Positions 1-10,274 are shown, counted from the first letter of the stretch. The stretch is 64,000 bases of DNA from Sphingomonas sp. Leaf22 (GCF_001421715.1 NZ_LMKP01000011.1:1-64000); one strand, 5' to 3'. Notes: generated by a model from the sequence alone, not told the origin. Translations and numbers: made by a program.

Positions 1-56
1 TGAAGCCGGGCAATCGAACACCGTTCCTCAAGCGATAACTGACGGTAGATGGACAT
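1..56 (-). CDS. IS30-family transposase, N-terminus only (partial)
   Basis: Reading the minus strand from the ATG at 56, the first 18 codons give MSIYRQLSLEERCSIARL, the standard opening of IS30-family transposases (Y-x-Q-L-x-x-E-E-R followed by the start of the helix-turn-helix). The gene runs off the left window edge, so its DDE catalytic domain cannot be seen. A DDE transposase of this type would move the element by cut or copy and paste. Whether this copy is intact cannot be judged. Recognition rests on a short stretch, but the pattern is distinctive. Confidence 0.65.
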   Translation of the reverse strand, partial: MSIYRQLSLEERCSIARL

Positions 57-97
57 GGCAGCACCTGTCTCAGGTGTTGCACTTCGTTTGTGAACTC
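1..97 (-). mobile_element. IS30-family insertion sequence, one end only
   Basis: The window opens inside an IS30-type element. The minus strand carries the transposase start (separate entry). Between it and about base 97 lies a non-coding terminus with the string TGTTGCACTTCGTTTGTGAA (about 77-96), which resembles the terminal inverted repeats I associate with IS30-family elements. The outer boundary is approximate because the other end is outside the window and no target duplication can be read. Confidence 0.6.
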
Positions 98-335
98 AGA
101 GGGATCCCGCTATTCTTCGATGACACTGCGCAAGAAGCGGGACCCCGGGTCAAGCCCGGGGTGACGAAGGAGGCAGGGTCGCCGGCAGCAAATCGCACCC
201 ACCCCCGCTCGCCCACCCCGTTCAGTTCGAGCAGCTTCGAGCGAAGTCGAGAAGCGTCCGTCGAGAACCCGGTCGCGTGACCCCCTTTTGACGACGGTTC
301 CCGACAGGCTCGAAGCAAACGGAGGGCAGGAAAAC
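98..335. repeat. Non-coding gap with a palindromic repeat
   Basis: No convincing gene. At 141-166 there is a palindrome built on GACCCCGGG/CCCGGGGTG, a member of the short dispersed repeat class found in many gaps of this window. At about 224-255 there is a second inverted pair around TTCGAGC/GAAGTCGA. The gap separates the insertion sequence from the 3' end of nusB. Confidence 0.55.
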
Positions 336-803
336 CTACCCCCGAACCACCTTCGCCACCGAATCGAGCAACCCGTTCACGAACCCCTTTTCGCGCCGAT
401 CGTAAAACGCGTCAGCCACGTCCAGATATTCGCTGATGACCGCCGCCACCGGCACGTCCGGCCGCGCCAGCAACTCGTACGTCCCCGCGCGCAAAATCTG
501 CCGCATCGGCTTGTCCAGCCGGTCGAGCGTCCAGCCGGTAGACAGCTTCGATGCGATCATCGCGTCGATCTCTTCGCGGCGGGCATCGACGCCCTTGACC
601 ACATCGTCAAAGAACTGGACGTCGGCCTCGGCATATTCGACGCCTTCGATCGTCGCGCCCAACCGGTGCTGATGGAATTCGTGGAGCAGCGCCGGGATCG
701 GCGTCGCTTCCATCTCATGCTGGTACAGCGCCTGAACGGCGGCCAACCGGGCGGCGGCGCGTGCCTGACGGGCACCGCGCGGGCGGGAATTCTTGCTGGT
801 CAT
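336..803 (-). CDS. nusB: Transcription antitermination factor NusB
   Basis: 155 residues, the usual NusB length. NusB is an all-helical RNA-binding protein that joins NusE (S10) on boxA RNA to stop premature termination in rRNA operons. The family landmarks are present: the N-terminal R-x-A-A-V-Q-A-L-Y-Q segment (about residues 18-28), the middle D-K-P-M-R-Q-I-L-R-A-G-T-Y-E-L block, and the C-terminal F-V-N-G-L-L-D-S-V-A-K signature. The N-terminus is basic, as expected for RNA contact. It lies downstream of hisG-hisD on the same strand, but a 424-bp repeat-bearing gap separates them, so it may have its own promoter. Confidence 0.96.
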   Translation of the reverse strand: MTSKNSRPRGARQARAAARLAAVQALYQHEMEATPIPALLHEFHQHRLGATIEGVEYAEADVQFFDDVVKGVDARREEIDAMIASKLSTGWTLDRLDKPMRQILRAGTYELLARPDVPVAAVISEYLDVADAFYDRREKGFVNGLLDSVAKVVRG

Positions 804-1227
804 AACCGCCGCCCCATAGCCGCTGTCGGCCGCCCAAGTCGAGGGGGCGCTTTCCTACAGCACCGGGTCGTGACAGGGTGGTGGCGGTCTTTGAACCGTC
901 CGCCTGTCCGAATCATGGTCAGCCCGCTGCACGAATACGTGGCAAGTGTGACTTTCGTGACCTTTGGCCAAACACGTCATCCCAGCGAAAGCTGGGATCT
1001 CCCGGTTATGAAGCCCGCGCACAGCGCGCAAGTGTGACTTTGGTGACCTTTGACCCGCAGACCCTCCCCTCCCTGACAAGGGAGGGGCCGGGGATGGGTC
1101 GGCCCGCGAGGAAGCGTCGCGCGGCCGAACGACGCAACCCAATACCGCCACGGGCAAAGCCCGTGCCGTCGGACGGCGCTACGAGCGCCGCCGGCCGGAC
1201 GCGCCTCGTGCGGCTTGGCGCAGCTAT
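804..1227. repeat. 424-bp intergenic region with palindromic repeats
   Basis: No gene found. It carries a short palindrome at 975-1000 (CGTCATCCCAGC / GCTGGGAT) and a second at about 1062-1098 (CCCTCCCCTCCCT-GACA-AGGGAGGGG), both members of dispersed families seen elsewhere in the window. The second follows hisD on the minus strand and could also stop transcription, though it lacks a T-run. The nusB promoter would have to lie in the part nearest 804. Confidence 0.5.
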
Positions 1228-2529
1228 CTACGCCTGGCCCGGCGCGTCCAACCGGATCGCCACCGACTTCGCATGCGCCGGCAGCCCCTCGGCACCCGCC
1301 AGCGTCACCGCCGCCGGCCCGATCTTCGCCAGCGCCGCCGCGTCCAGCCCCAGAAAGCTGGTCCGCTTCATATAATCCAGCACCGACAGCCCCGATGCGA
1401 ACCGCGCCCGCCGTCCCGTCGGCAGCACATGGTTCGGCCCCGCGACATAGTCGCCGACCGCCTCCGGGGTGTACCGCCCGAGGAACACCGATCCGGCATG
1501 GCGCACCGCGCGGAACAGCGGTTCGGGATCGCCGACCGCCAGTTCGAGATGCTCGGGCGCCAGCCGGTCGACCAGCGGGATCGCATCGGCCAGCGTCGGC
1601 ACGATCACGATCGCACCGTTCGCATCCCAGCTCGCCCGCGCCACCTGCCCGGTCGTGAGGTCAGCGATCTGGTCGTCGATCGCCCTCGCCACCCGGTCGG
1701 CAAAGCCGGCATCGTCGGTGAACAGAATCGACTGGCTGGTCGGGTCATGCTCGGCCTGACTCAACAGGTCGGCGGCGATCCACTCGGGATCGTTCTGCCC
1801 ATCGGCGACGACCACGATCTCGGACGGGCCGGCGACCATGTCGATCCCGACCACGCCGTATAGCTGCCGCTTGGCCTCGGCGACCCACGCATTGCCCGGC
1901 CCGGTCACGACATCGACCGCCGCGATCCGATCGGTGCCATAGGCCAGCGCGGCGACGGCCTGCGCCCCGCCGATCCGCCAGACCTCATCGACCCCGGCCA
2001 GCGCCGCCGCGGCCAGCACCAGCGGATTGACCTGGCCCTTGGGCGTCGGGGTGACCATCACGATCCGCTCGACCCCGGCGACCTTGGCCGGCACGACGTT
2101 CATCAAGACCGACGACGGATAGGCCGCCCGCCCGCCGGGGACATAGACCCCGGCCGCCGCCACCGCGCTCCACCGCGCGCCCAGCCGGACGCCATCGGCA
2201 TCGACCTCGTCACGATCCTCGGGCCGCTGCCTGGCGTGATAGGCGACGATCCGGTCATGCGCGAGTTCGAGCGCGGCGCGTAAGGTCGGGTCCAGCCCGT
2301 CCAGCGCCGCGCGACACTCCGCCAGCTCGATCCGCCAGCCGGTCACATCGGGATCATGGCCGTCGAACTTCTCGGTAAACGCCCGCACCGCCGCATCGCC
2401 ATCGTCGCGCACCGCGCGCAGGATCGCGGTCACGTCGCGCGCCACGTCGCTGTCCGCCTCGCGCCGGGCATCGACCAATGCGGCGAAATCGGCGGCGAAC
2501 CCTGCCGCACCCGTGTTCAGCCGGATCAT
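1228..2529 (-). CDS. hisD: Histidinol dehydrogenase
   Basis: 433 residues, normal for HisD, which oxidises L-histidinol to L-histidine in two NAD-dependent steps with a zinc ion. Recognisable blocks include [16 protein letters not shown], the [14 protein letters not shown] segment, V-A-G-P-S-E-I and the zinc and base region L-L-S-Q-A-E-H-D. The late A-P-E-H-L-E-L motif is also present. The start is the ATG at 2527-2529, which overlaps the hisG stop by four bases (ATGA), so the two are translationally coupled. The longer open frame further upstream is only the shadow of hisG. Confidence 0.97.
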   Translation of the reverse strand: MIRLNTGAAGFAADFAALVDARREADSDVARDVTAILRAVRDDGDAAVRAFTEKFDGHDPDVTGWRIELAECRAALDGLDPTLRAALELAHDRIVAYHARQRPEDRDEVDADGVRLGARWSAVAAAGVYVPGGRAAYPSSVLMNVVPAKVAGVERIVMVTPTPKGQVNPLVLAAAALAGVDEVWRIGGAQAVAALAYGTDRIAAVDVVTGPGNAWVAEAKRQLYGVVGIDMVAGPSEIVVVADGQNDPEWIAADLLSQAEHDPTSQSILFTDDAGFADRVARAIDDQIADLTTGQVARASWDANGAIVIVPTLADAIPLVDRLAPEHLELAVGDPEPLFRAVRHAGSVFLGRYTPEAVGDYVAGPNHVLPTGRRARFASGLSVLDYMKRTSFLGLDAAALAKIGPAAVTLAGAEGLPAHAKSVAIRLDAPGQA

Positions 2530-3176
2530 GCCGCCACCGCCCGGCGGAACGCATCGACCAGCGGCACGACGGCCCCACGCGTCTTGAACGCCGCGCGATT
2601 GACGACCAGCCGCGACGTCACCTCGGCGATGGTTTCGACCTCGACCAACCCATTCTCCTTCAGCGTCCGTCCCGACGACACCAGATCGACGATGCGCGGC
2701 GCGAGGCCCAGCACCGGGGCCAGTTCCATCGCGCCGTTCAACTTCACGCACTCGGCCTGAACGCCCCGCGCGGCGAAGTGGCGCTGGGTGGTGTGCGGAT
2801 ATTTGGTGGCGATGCGGACATGGCTCCACCCGCGCGGATCGTCGGTTGCCGCGAGGCGCGCCGGTTCGGCGACCGAAATGCGGCAATGCCCGATCTTCAG
2901 GTCGACCGGTGCATACAGCTCCGAATAGTCGAATTCGGCCAGCACGTCCGACCCGACGATGCCCAGCTGCGCCGCGCCATGTGCGACGAACGTCGCGACG
3001 TCGAACGCGCGCACCCGGATCAGGTCGATATCGGCGCGGTCGGTGCGAAAGCGCAGCGCCCGGCTGTCGGGATCGCGGAACGCCGCTTCGGGCACGATGC
3101 CGGCGCGCGCGAGCAGCGGCATGGCTTCTTCGAGGATACGCCCTTTGGGCACGGCGATGATGATGGGGTCGGTCAT
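2526..3176 (-). CDS. hisG: ATP phosphoribosyltransferase, short form
   Basis: 216 residues. HisG joins ATP and PRPP in the first step of histidine synthesis. It starts with [10 protein letters not shown] and carries the PRPP-binding stretch [14 protein letters not shown]. At 216 residues it lacks the C-terminal histidine-sensing domain of the long form; short-form HisG proteins work as complexes with the regulatory subunit HisZ, which is not in this window. First gene of the hisG-hisD pair, divergent from the DUF2332 gene with only 50 bp between them, so the two promoters must lie in that gap or inside the genes. Confidence 0.96.
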   Translation of the reverse strand: MTDPIIIAVPKGRILEEAMPLLARAGIVPEAAFRDPDSRALRFRTDRADIDLIRVRAFDVATFVAHGAAQLGIVGSDVLAEFDYSELYAPVDLKIGHCRISVAEPARLAATDDPRGWSHVRIATKYPHTTQRHFAARGVQAECVKLNGAMELAPVLGLAPRIVDLVSSGRTLKENGLVEVETIAEVTSRLVVNRAAFKTRGAVVPLVDAFRRAVAA

Positions 3177-3226
3177 GGGCGACTGGCGCTTTACTTGGGG
3201 CGCACGGCGGGCGCAACACGCGCCCC

Positions 3227-4258
3227 ATGGCCGATGAACCGACGAATCGCCTCGCCTTTCGCCAGCAGGCGGCGTTCTGCGCCGCGATGGATGCGCCGAT
3301 CACCGCGGCGGTCTGCGACGCGCTCGCTACCGCGCTGACCCGCGAAGGCCGGACCGGTCGCACGGTGCTCGACTGGCCGGGCGATCCGATCCCCGACGCG
3401 CTGCCGCTGCGGCTGGTCGGAGGGCTCCATGCGCTCGCCCAGACCGGCATCGATCGCGATCTGACCGCGCTGTTCGCCGGCGCCGGCGAGCCGCAGGCAA
3501 TCCTGCGCCGGGCGCTGGTCGACCATGACGCACTGCTGCTGCCATGGCTCGACGGCCCACCGCAGACCAACGAGCCGATGCGCTCGGGCGTGCTGATGGC
3601 CGGGCTGCTGGCGGTCGCGCGGCGGCACGGTCCCGCCCTCGACATCCTCGAAATCGGGTCGAGCGCCGGCCTCAACCTGCTGATCGATCGCTACCGCTTC
3701 GATCTGGGCGGGGTGCAGGTCGGCCCCGCCGACGCGCCGGTCGCGATCGTCCCCGATTGGCGCGGCACCCCGCCCCCGGAGGCACCGATCCGGATCGAAC
3801 GGGTACGCGGCGTCGATATCCAGCCGCTCGACGCCACCGACCCCGTCGTCGCGCCCCGCTTGTCGGGCTATATCTGGGCCGACCAGCCCGAACGGCAGGA
3901 ACGGCTGGCGGCGGCCACAGATATGCTACGCGCGGACCCGGTCGATCTGGTCGCGGGCGATGCCGTCGGCTGGCTGCGCGATCGCCTCGCCGAAGCGCAG
4001 GCGGCCGGCGTCACTCGCGTGCTGATGCACTCGGTCGTCTGGCAATATCTCGGCGACGACCGCCGTGCCGCGATACGCCGCATGATGGCGGAAGCCGCCG
4101 ATGCCGCCACCACCGACCGCCCGCTCGCCTGGGTCCGGATGGAGCCCGACCGCGTCCTGCAACGGCAGGAGCTGATCGTGCAGAGCTGGCCCGGCCATGG
4201 CGAACCGCAGATGCTCGCCACCGCCCATGCCCATGGGGCGTGGATCGCCGCGACGTGA
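3227..4258 (+). CDS. DUF2332 family protein
   Basis: 343 residues, soluble, no signal peptide. It matches my recollection of DUF2332: the N-terminal F-R-x-Q-A segment, the central [19 protein letters not shown] block (about residues 141-159) and the late H-S-V-V-W-Q-Y-L motif. The E-I-G-S-S-A-G-L-N loop looks like the glycine-rich SAM-binding loop of Rossmann methyltransferases, so a methyltransferase-like fold is a reasonable guess; no substrate is known. Its stop overlaps the GTG start of thiL (GTGA), so the two form a coupled pair. Confidence 0.85.
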   Translation: MADEPTNRLAFRQQAAFCAAMDAPITAAVCDALATALTREGRTGRTVLDWPGDPIPDALPLRLVGGLHALAQTGIDRDLTALFAGAGEPQAILRRALVDHDALLLPWLDGPPQTNEPMRSGVLMAGLLAVARRHGPALDILEIGSSAGLNLLIDRYRFDLGGVQVGPADAPVAIVPDWRGTPPPEAPIRIERVRGVDIQPLDATDPVVAPRLSGYIWADQPERQERLAAATDMLRADPVDLVAGDAVGWLRDRLAEAQAAGVTRVLMHSVVWQYLGDDRRAAIRRMMAEAADAATTDRPLAWVRMEPDRVLQRQELIVQSWPGHGEPQMLATAHAHGAWIAAT

Positions 4259-5130
4259 TCGAAGCCGACTTCCTCGCCGCGCTGCGCACCCTGCCGCTCC
4301 ACCCCGGCGCGCACGGCCTGACCGACGACGCCGCGCACCTCGGCGACCTCGTCCTGACCAAGGACATGATCGTCGCGGGCGTCCATTTCCTTGCCAGCGA
4401 TCCGCCCGCCGACGTCGCGTGGAAACTGGTCGCGACCAACCTGTCGGACCTTGCCGCCAAGGGTGCGGTGCCGGTGGGCGTGATGCTGGGGGTTCCGATC
4501 GGCGACGATGCATGGGACCGCGCGTTCCTTGCCGGCCTCGACGACGTGTTGCGGGCGTTCGACTGCCCGCTGGTCGGCGGCGACACGGTGACGCTGCCCG
4601 CTGGCAGCCCCCGCTTCCTGTCGCTGACCGCGCTCGGCCGCAGCGCCCACGCCCCGCGTCGCGACGGCGCGAAGGCGGGCGATGCACTCTGGGTGACCGG
4701 CACGATCGGGGACGCCGGCGCGGGCCTCGCCATCGCGCGGGGCGCGGCGGGGCCGGCCACGCTGCTGGACCGCTACCGCCGCCCGACCCCGCGGCTGGCG
4801 GAGGGACAGGCGCTGGCATCGCTCGTCCACGCGATGATGGACGTGTCCGACGGCCTGCTGATCGACGCGACCCGCATGGCGGCGGCAAGCGGGCTGGCAG
4901 TGACGATCGATCTGGCGGCAGTGCCGCTGTCGCCCGACTTGCAGGCGTTCGGCCACGACGCGCTGACGGCAGCGACGGCGGGCGACGATTACGAACTGCT
5001 CTTCGCCTGCAATATCACGCCGCCGGTGGCAGCGACCCGGATCGGGACGTTCGCGAAAGGCGAAGGGCTGAAGCTGGTGGACGCAGGCCACCCCGTCCCC
5101 CTCCCCGAACGCTTGGGCTACCAACACTAA
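4255..5130 (+). CDS. thiL: Thiamine-monophosphate kinase
   Basis: 291 residues from a GTG start at 4255. ThiL phosphorylates thiamine phosphate to thiamine diphosphate with ATP and belongs to the PurM/SelD fold. Supporting motifs: an early D-D-A-A (Asp cluster for Mg-ATP), T-K-D-M-I-V-A-G-V-H-F, the N-L-S-D-L-A-A-K-G-A block, G-G-D-T-V, M-D-V-S-D-G-L-L-I-D and A-G-D-D-Y-E-L-L-F near the C-terminus. The start overlaps the stop of the DUF2332 gene by four bases, so translation is probably coupled. The gene is followed by a long repeat hairpin and then hppA. Confidence 0.95.
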   Translation: MIEADFLAALRTLPLHPGAHGLTDDAAHLGDLVLTKDMIVAGVHFLASDPPADVAWKLVATNLSDLAAKGAVPVGVMLGVPIGDDAWDRAFLAGLDDVLRAFDCPLVGGDTVTLPAGSPRFLSLTALGRSAHAPRRDGAKAGDALWVTGTIGDAGAGLAIARGAAGPATLLDRYRRPTPRLAEGQALASLVHAMMDVSDGLLIDATRMAAASGLAVTIDLAAVPLSPDLQAFGHDALTAATAGDDYELLFACNITPPVAATRIGTFAKGEGLKLVDAGHPVPLPERLGYQH

Positions 5131-5251
5131 ATCCTCCCCGGCACGGGGAGGGGGACCAGCTGCAGGCTGGTGGAGGGGGGTGTCCCCGAACGATCCACCT
5201 GTGGAAGCCCCCCGCTGCGCGACGGTCCCCCGCCCCGTTCCGGGGAGGAAT
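5131..5251. repeat. Long composite inverted repeat (CCTCCCC family)
   Basis: A roughly 120-bp element immediately after thiL. It begins ATCCTCCCCGGCACGGGGAG and ends with CCCGTTCCGGGGAGGA, so its ends are inverted copies of each other, and it contains an inner pair around GGTGGAGGGG and CCACC. The same architecture recurs after recQ at 53221-53359, and a lone arm lies at 41191-41213. It may fold into a large cruciform in RNA and act as a terminator or RNase barrier. No coding function is seen. Confidence 0.75.
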
Positions 5252-5350
5252 TAACGGTTGCCTCCCCCGCCCATCGGCATAAGCTGCCCCGCTTCCAAGG
5301 GGTTCGACCCGACGAGACAGCCGGGCGGCCCTGTGCAGGAGGGGTTGCGG

Positions 5351-7525
5351 ATGACGATAGTCTATCTGGCCATGGCGTGTGGTGCGCTGGCCGTGTTGTA
5401 CGGTGTGTTCACGAGTATGCAGGTGCTGCGCGCCTCGCCGGGCGACGCGCGGATGCAGGATATCGCCGCCGCGATCCAGGAAGGGGCCAAGGCCTATCTG
5501 GGCCGCCAATATCGCACCATCGCCATCGTCGGCGTCATCGTCGCCATCATCCTGTTCCCCACGCTCGGACCGCTATCGACGGTCGGTTTCCTGATCGGCG
5601 CGATCCTGTCGGGGGTCGCGGGCTATGTCGGCATGGAGATTTCGGTCCGCGCCAATGTCCGCACCGCAGAGGCTGCGCGCGGGTCGCTGCAAGGCGGCTT
5701 GACCATGGCGTTCCGGTCGGGCGCGATCACCGGCATGCTGGTCGCAGGGCTCGGCCTGCTCGCGATCTCGGGCATCTTTTGGTACCTCGTCGCCATCGCC
5801 GGCCACGGTCCGGGCGACCGCGAAGTCATCGAGGCGCTGACCGCCCTTGCCTTCGGCGCATCGCTGATCTCGATCTTCGCACGGCTCGGCGGCGGCATCT
5901 TTACCAAGGCGGCCGATGTCGGCGCCGATCTGGTGGGCAAGGTCGAGGCCGGCATCCCCGAGGACGACCCCCGCAACCCCGCCGTCATCGCCGATAACGT
6001 CGGCGACAATGTCGGCGACTGCGCCGGCATGGCCGCCGACCTGTTCGAAACCTATGTCGTCACGATCGGCCTGACGATGGTGTCGATCGCGCTGCTGGTA
6101 CAGGCACCGCCGGCCGAATTGCTGCGGCTGATGGCGCTGCCGCTGATCGTCGGCGGGGTGTGCATCGTCACCTCGATCCTCGGCACCTACATGGTCCGGT
6201 TGGGGCGCGGCCAGTCGATCATGGGCGCGCTGTACAAGGGATTCTGGACCACCGCGCTGCTGGCAGTTCCCGCCATCTGGTTCGCGGCCAGCTGGGCGCT
6301 GGGCGATCTCAACGCCGTGATCGGCGGCGCGGGCTTCCTCGATCCCGGCGGCGACACGCTGACCGTCGAGGGGGCGCTGGGCGCACAGGCACCGGTCGCC
6401 GGACAAAGCTTCACCGGCATGGACCTGTTCTGGTGCATGATGATCGGCCTCGCCGTCACCGCCGCACTGGTGTGGATCACCGAATATTACACCGGCACCG
6501 CCTATCGCCCGGTCAAGTCGATCGCGAAGGCCAGCGTCACCGGCCATGGCACCAACGTCATCCAGGGCCTTGCCATCAGCCTCGAATCGACCGCGCTGCC
6601 GACGCTAGTGATCGTGATCGCGGTGATCGCGTCGTACCAACTGGCCGGCATCATCGGCGTCGCCTTCGCCGCCACGGCGCTGCTGGCGCTGGCCGGCATG
6701 GTCGTCGCGCTCGATGCCTATGGCCCGGTCACCGACAATGCCGGCGGCATCGCCGAGATGGCGAACCTTCCGGAAGAAGTCCGCCGCCGCACCGACGCCC
6801 TCGACGCGGTCGGCAACACGACCAAGGCGGTGACGAAGGGCTATGCGATCGGCTCCGCCGCGCTCGCCGCGCTGGTGCTGTTCGGGGCGTACACCACCGA
6901 CCTGAAACTGTTCTTCCCCGACCTGACCGTCGATTTCTCGCTGTCCAACCCGTACGTCATCGTCGGGCTGCTGCTCGGCGCGCTGCTCCCCTATCTGTTC
7001 GGGGCGTTCGGCATGACCGCGGTCGGCCGCGCGGCGGGATCGGTGGTGGAGGATGTCCGCGCGCAGTTCGCCGCCGACCCCGGCATCATGGCCGGCACCA
7101 GCCGCCCGAATTACGGCCGCACCGTCGACATCGTCACCCGCGCCGCGATCCGCGAGATGATCATCCCCTCGCTGCTCCCCGTCCTCTCCCCCGTCGCGGT
7201 CTATTACATCGTGACATGGGTCGCCGGACAGGCGCAGGGCTTCGCGGCGCTGGGCGCGATGCTGCTCGGCGTCATCGTCTCCGGCCTGTTCGTCGCCATC
7301 TCGATGACCAGCGGCGGCGGCGCATGGGACAATGCCAAGAAATATATCGAAGACGGCAATTACGGCGGCAAGGGATCGGAGGCGCACAAGGCGGCGGTGA
7401 CCGGCGACACCGTCGGCGATCCGTACAAGGATACCGCCGGCCCGGCGGTCAATCCGATGATCAAGATCACCAACATCGTCGCGCTGTTGCTGCTGGCGGC
7501 CCTTGCCGGACATACCGCCGGATAG
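5351..7525 (+). CDS. hppA: Membrane-bound proton-translocating pyrophosphatase, K+-independent type
   Basis: 724 residues with about 16 membrane segments. It couples pyrophosphate hydrolysis to ion pumping across the inner membrane. The active-site segment [11 protein letters not shown] and the acidic run [17 protein letters not shown] are intact, as is the late [11 protein letters not shown] stretch. The signature G-N-T-T-K-A (about residue 488) has Lys where K+-dependent enzymes have Ala, which by family knowledge marks a K+-independent H+ pump. I chose the ATG at 5351 because AGGAGGGG sits just before it; the frame is open further upstream through the repeat. Confidence 0.96.
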   Translation: MTIVYLAMACGALAVLYGVFTSMQVLRASPGDARMQDIAAAIQEGAKAYLGRQYRTIAIVGVIVAIILFPTLGPLSTVGFLIGAILSGVAGYVGMEISVRANVRTAEAARGSLQGGLTMAFRSGAITGMLVAGLGLLAISGIFWYLVAIAGHGPGDREVIEALTALAFGASLISIFARLGGGIFTKAADVGADLVGKVEAGIPEDDPRNPAVIADNVGDNVGDCAGMAADLFETYVVTIGLTMVSIALLVQAPPAELLRLMALPLIVGGVCIVTSILGTYMVRLGRGQSIMGALYKGFWTTALLAVPAIWFAASWALGDLNAVIGGAGFLDPGGDTLTVEGALGAQAPVAGQSFTGMDLFWCMMIGLAVTAALVWITEYYTGTAYRPVKSIAKASVTGHGTNVIQGLAISLESTALPTLVIVIAVIASYQLAGIIGVAFAATALLALAGMVVALDAYGPVTDNAGGIAEMANLPEEVRRRTDALDAVGNTTKAVTKGYAIGSAALAALVLFGAYTTDLKLFFPDLTVDFSLSNPYVIVGLLLGALLPYLFGAFGMTAVGRAAGSVVEDVRAQFAADPGIMAGTSRPNYGRTVDIVTRAAIREMIIPSLLPVLSPVAVYYIVTWVAGQAQGFAALGAMLLGVIVSGLFVAISMTSGGGAWDNAKKYIEDGNYGGKGSEAHKAAVTGDTVGDPYKDTAGPAVNPMIKITNIVALLLLAALAGHTAG

Positions 7526-7647
7526 GTTGTTTTGATCGATTGCGTCCCCCGTCCGCCGCGTTAGGATCAAGGGTGGATGGGGGCGTCCACTCTTGCCGGA
7601 ACAGGTGCGCGGGGGCGCATCCCGGCCGCCCCCGAACAGGGGGTATC

Positions 7648-9603
7648 ATGCGGTTCGTTGCGGCCATCGGCCTTGTCCTTGCCACCGTCGCTCCGGCGCA
7701 GACGCCGCCGCCGGCGGACAAATCCGCCAAGGTCGATGCGGCCAAGGTCGATCCCGCCACGCCGGTACCGATCGAGGCATTCGCCGAATTGCCATCGATC
7801 GAATCGCCCAAATTGTCGCCCGACGGTACCCGCGTCGTCGCCAAGAGCGCGATCGGCGGCAAACAGGTGCTGGTGCTGTCGCAGTTGAGCGGCGATGCCC
7901 GCAACGTCGGGCTCGGCACGCCCGAGGATACCGACATCAACTGGTGGCGCTGGGTCAATGACGACTGGCTGATCGTCGGGCTGGGTACGCAGCAACTGCT
8001 CTACGGCAACGAATATTACGTCACCCGCGTGCTGAGCGTGAAGGCCGATTTCAAGACGACCCGTCGGCTGGACTGGGACAAATCGGGCCTGCGCGCCGAC
8101 GACGTGCTGTGGGTCGCGCATGACGGCAGCCCGCGCATCCTGCTGTCGCGTCAGACGGGCATCGAAAACGAATCCGACTTCAACCCGACCGTGTTCGAGG
8201 TCGACGTATCGACCGGCAAATCACGCCGCGTCGCCGATGGTCGCCCCAACGTCTATAGCTGGTATGCCGATGGACAGGGGCAGGTCCGCGCCGCCTATCA
8301 ATATAACGACCAGTCGCGGCGCTCCGCGCTGCTGTACCGCGCGAACAACACCGAAAGCTTCCGCGTCATCGCCCGGCGCGAACGCAAGGACGAAGACGGC
8401 CTGACCATCCCGATCACCTTCCGCAGCGACGGCAGCGCGATCGCGCTGGACGACGAAGGCGGCTTCACGTCGGTCTATCAGGTGTCGCTGCCCGACCTCG
8501 CGCTGGGGAAGAAACTGTATTCGCTGGAGGGGTACGACGTCGACGGCATCATCGACAATGCCGACGAAAATGACGTCGCCGGCGTGACCCTGACCGAACG
8601 CTACGGACGGACCACCTGGTTCGACGAGAAGTTGAAGACACTGCAAACCGACATCAACGCCTCGATCGGCGACCGTCGCGCGCGGATCGTGTCGTGGGAC
8701 CGCAAGCGCGATAAGTTCCTAGTGGAAGTCGCGGCAGCGTCCCAGCCCGGCGGCCTGTATTACTGGGACAGCGCGTTCAGCCGGATGCAGCGGATCGCGT
8801 GGAACAGCAAGACGTTGCAGAGCCGCCGCCTCTCGCCGGTCAGCACCATCCGCTATCCCGCGCGCGACGGAACCTCGATCGAAGCGGTGCTGACCATGCC
8901 GCGCCACCGGCTGAACCAGAAGAACCTGCCGCTGATCGTCCTGCCGCATGGTGGCCCCTCGGCCCGCGACAGCGAGGGCTGGGACTGGTGGACGCAATAT
9001 CTGGCCGAGCTCGGCTATGTCGTGATCCAGCCCAATTACCGCGGATCATCGGGCTATGGCACCGCCTTCGCCCGCAAGGGGGCCGGCGAATGGGGCCTGA
9101 AGATGCAGGACGACCTGAACGACGCGGTCACCCATCTGGCGAAGGAAGGGATCGCCGATCCCAGGCGCGCCTGCATGGTCGGCGCGTCCTATGGCGGCTA
9201 TGCGGCGATGCGCGCCGCCCAGCGCGACGGCAAGCTGTACCGCTGCGCGATCAGCTATGCCGGCGTGTCCGATCTGGCGGCACTGCGCCGCTATGACAGC
9301 CAGTTCCTGAACGGCCGCACCATCGGCGACTGGCTGCGCAGTCAGGCACCCGATTTCCAGACGGTCTCGCCCCGCTTCCACGCCGCCGACTTCTCGACGC
9401 CGATCCTGCTGATGCATGGCAAGGTCGACAAGCGCGTGCCGGTCGCACAATCGCGCACCCTCGCCGCTGAACTGAAAAAGGCGGGCAAGCCGTATCGTTA
9501 TGTCGAACAGCCGCTGGGCGACCATTTCTTCTCCCGTGGCGAGGACCGGCTGCAATTCCTGCAGGAGATGACCGCGTTCCTGAAGGAGCATAATCCGGCC
9601 TGA
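7648..9603 (+). CDS. Exported S9-family prolyl oligopeptidase-like peptidase
   Basis: 651 residues. A short signal peptide (residues 1-18, ending A-P-A-Q) sends it to the periplasm. The first two thirds look like a beta-propeller (repeated W-x-D-G-type strands) and the last third is an alpha/beta-hydrolase domain. The catalytic triad is visible: Ser514 in G-A-S-Y-G-G-Y, Asp594 in G-K-V-D-K-R-V-P and His626 in G-D-H-F-F. The N-P-N-Y-R-G-S-S-G-Y-G block is typical of acyl-peptidase/DPP-like enzymes. It would cleave short peptides. It stands alone, 122 bp after hppA, and is followed by a repeat cluster. Confidence 0.92.
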   Translation: MRFVAAIGLVLATVAPAQTPPPADKSAKVDAAKVDPATPVPIEAFAELPSIESPKLSPDGTRVVAKSAIGGKQVLVLSQLSGDARNVGLGTPEDTDINWWRWVNDDWLIVGLGTQQLLYGNEYYVTRVLSVKADFKTTRRLDWDKSGLRADDVLWVAHDGSPRILLSRQTGIENESDFNPTVFEVDVSTGKSRRVADGRPNVYSWYADGQGQVRAAYQYNDQSRRSALLYRANNTESFRVIARRERKDEDGLTIPITFRSDGSAIALDDEGGFTSVYQVSLPDLALGKKLYSLEGYDVDGIIDNADENDVAGVTLTERYGRTTWFDEKLKTLQTDINASIGDRRARIVSWDRKRDKFLVEVAAASQPGGLYYWDSAFSRMQRIAWNSKTLQSRRLSPVSTIRYPARDGTSIEAVLTMPRHRLNQKNLPLIVLPHGGPSARDSEGWDWWTQYLAELGYVVIQPNYRGSSGYGTAFARKGAGEWGLKMQDDLNDAVTHLAKEGIADPRRACMVGASYGGYAAMRAAQRDGKLYRCAISYAGVSDLAALRRYDSQFLNGRTIGDWLRSQAPDFQTVSPRFHAADFSTPILLMHGKVDKRVPVAQSRTLAAELKKAGKPYRYVEQPLGDHFFSRGEDRLQFLQEMTAFLKEHNPA

Positions 9604-10026
9604 CGGGGCTATCCGCCGTACCGTCACCCCGCGCTCGACCTGCCGTATCCCCGCGCAGGCGGGGATCCAGGCGACCGATATCTGCGAGTAGGTTGCCCGC
9701 ATCGCGTATCCCCGCGCAGGCGGGGATCCAGGGCTCCAAGCGCAAACCGTTGTTCTACTTGGTTCTGGACACCCGCCTGCGCGGGGGTACGACGCATTTT
9801 GCCTATGCTTGCAGCTTTCGCAGAGGTTCCGGCTCGACCCGGGCTGACGTGCAGGGCGCGGACAACCCGCACCTTGCACCCATCCGGCCCAAAGCCTATC
9901 TGCTGTCCAACCGCGACGACCGGCCGTGTCAACCACGGGTCCGGCCGTTCGTGCTTTCCTTTTTTACGGTTTGCGCCTATGGGGACCCGCCCGGTTCCGG
10001 TGCGCCCTTATTCACGAGGTATTTGT
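9604..10026. repeat. 423-bp intergenic region with three copies of a short palindrome
   Basis: No gene. Three copies of a 27-bp palindrome of the type CGTATCCCCGC-GCAG-GCGGGG: direct at 9644-9670 and 9705-9731, and inverted at 9765-9791. The inverted copy can pair with either direct copy to form large hairpins. The right half (about 9800-10013) must hold the infA promoter and leader; GAGG at 10016-10019 is the infA ribosome-binding site. Confidence 0.7.
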
Positions 10027-10245
10027 TTGGCGAAGGAAGAACTTCTCGAAATGCGCGGCCAGGTGGTCGAATTGCTGCCCAACGCGATGTTCCGCGTCCG
10101 GCTCGAGAACGATCACGAAATCCTCGGGCACACCGCCGGCAAGATGCGCAAGAACCGCATCCGCGTGCTGGTCGGTGACGAAGTGCTGGTCGAACTGACC
10201 CCCTATGACCTGACCAAGGGTCGCATCACCTACCGCTTCAAGTAA
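10027..10245 (+). CDS. infA: Translation initiation factor IF-1 (TTG start)
   Basis: 72 residues, the exact usual length of IF-1, an OB-fold protein that binds the 30S A site during initiation. The sequence after the start is the canonical [10 protein letters not shown], with M-F-R-V-R-L-E-N and the G-R-I-T-Y-R-F-K end. No ATG exists at the right place: the codon is TTG at 10027-10029, preceded by GAGG at 7-base spacing. It heads the compact cluster infA-maf-RNase E/G-like-yacG. Confidence 0.95.
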   Translation: MAKEELLEMRGQVVELLPNAMFRVRLENDHEILGHTAGKMRKNRIRVLVGDEVLVELTPYDLTKGRITYRFK

Positions 10246-10274
10246 GCGGACCCCGCGTGACCGGATCTGCGGCC

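Noticed and set aside
70..318. Open frames on both strands between the insertion sequence and nusB
   Set aside because: Low-complexity, Arg/Ser/Pro-rich products that run through a palindromic repeat; no ribosome-binding site or family motif.
2530..3675. N-terminal extension of hisD through hisG
   Set aside because: The upstream part is a shadow of hisG and the DUF2332 gene; the HisD fold begins at the ATG overlapping the hisG stop.
7648..9603. Frameshifted fusion of hppA and the S9 peptidase
   Set aside because: A long open frame spans both, but hppA ends in its own frame at 7525 and the peptidase has its own signal peptide at 7648.
9644..9791. CRISPR-like array
   Set aside because: Copies are palindromic, in mixed orientation, unevenly spaced and without unique spacers of constant length; they are dispersed repeats.
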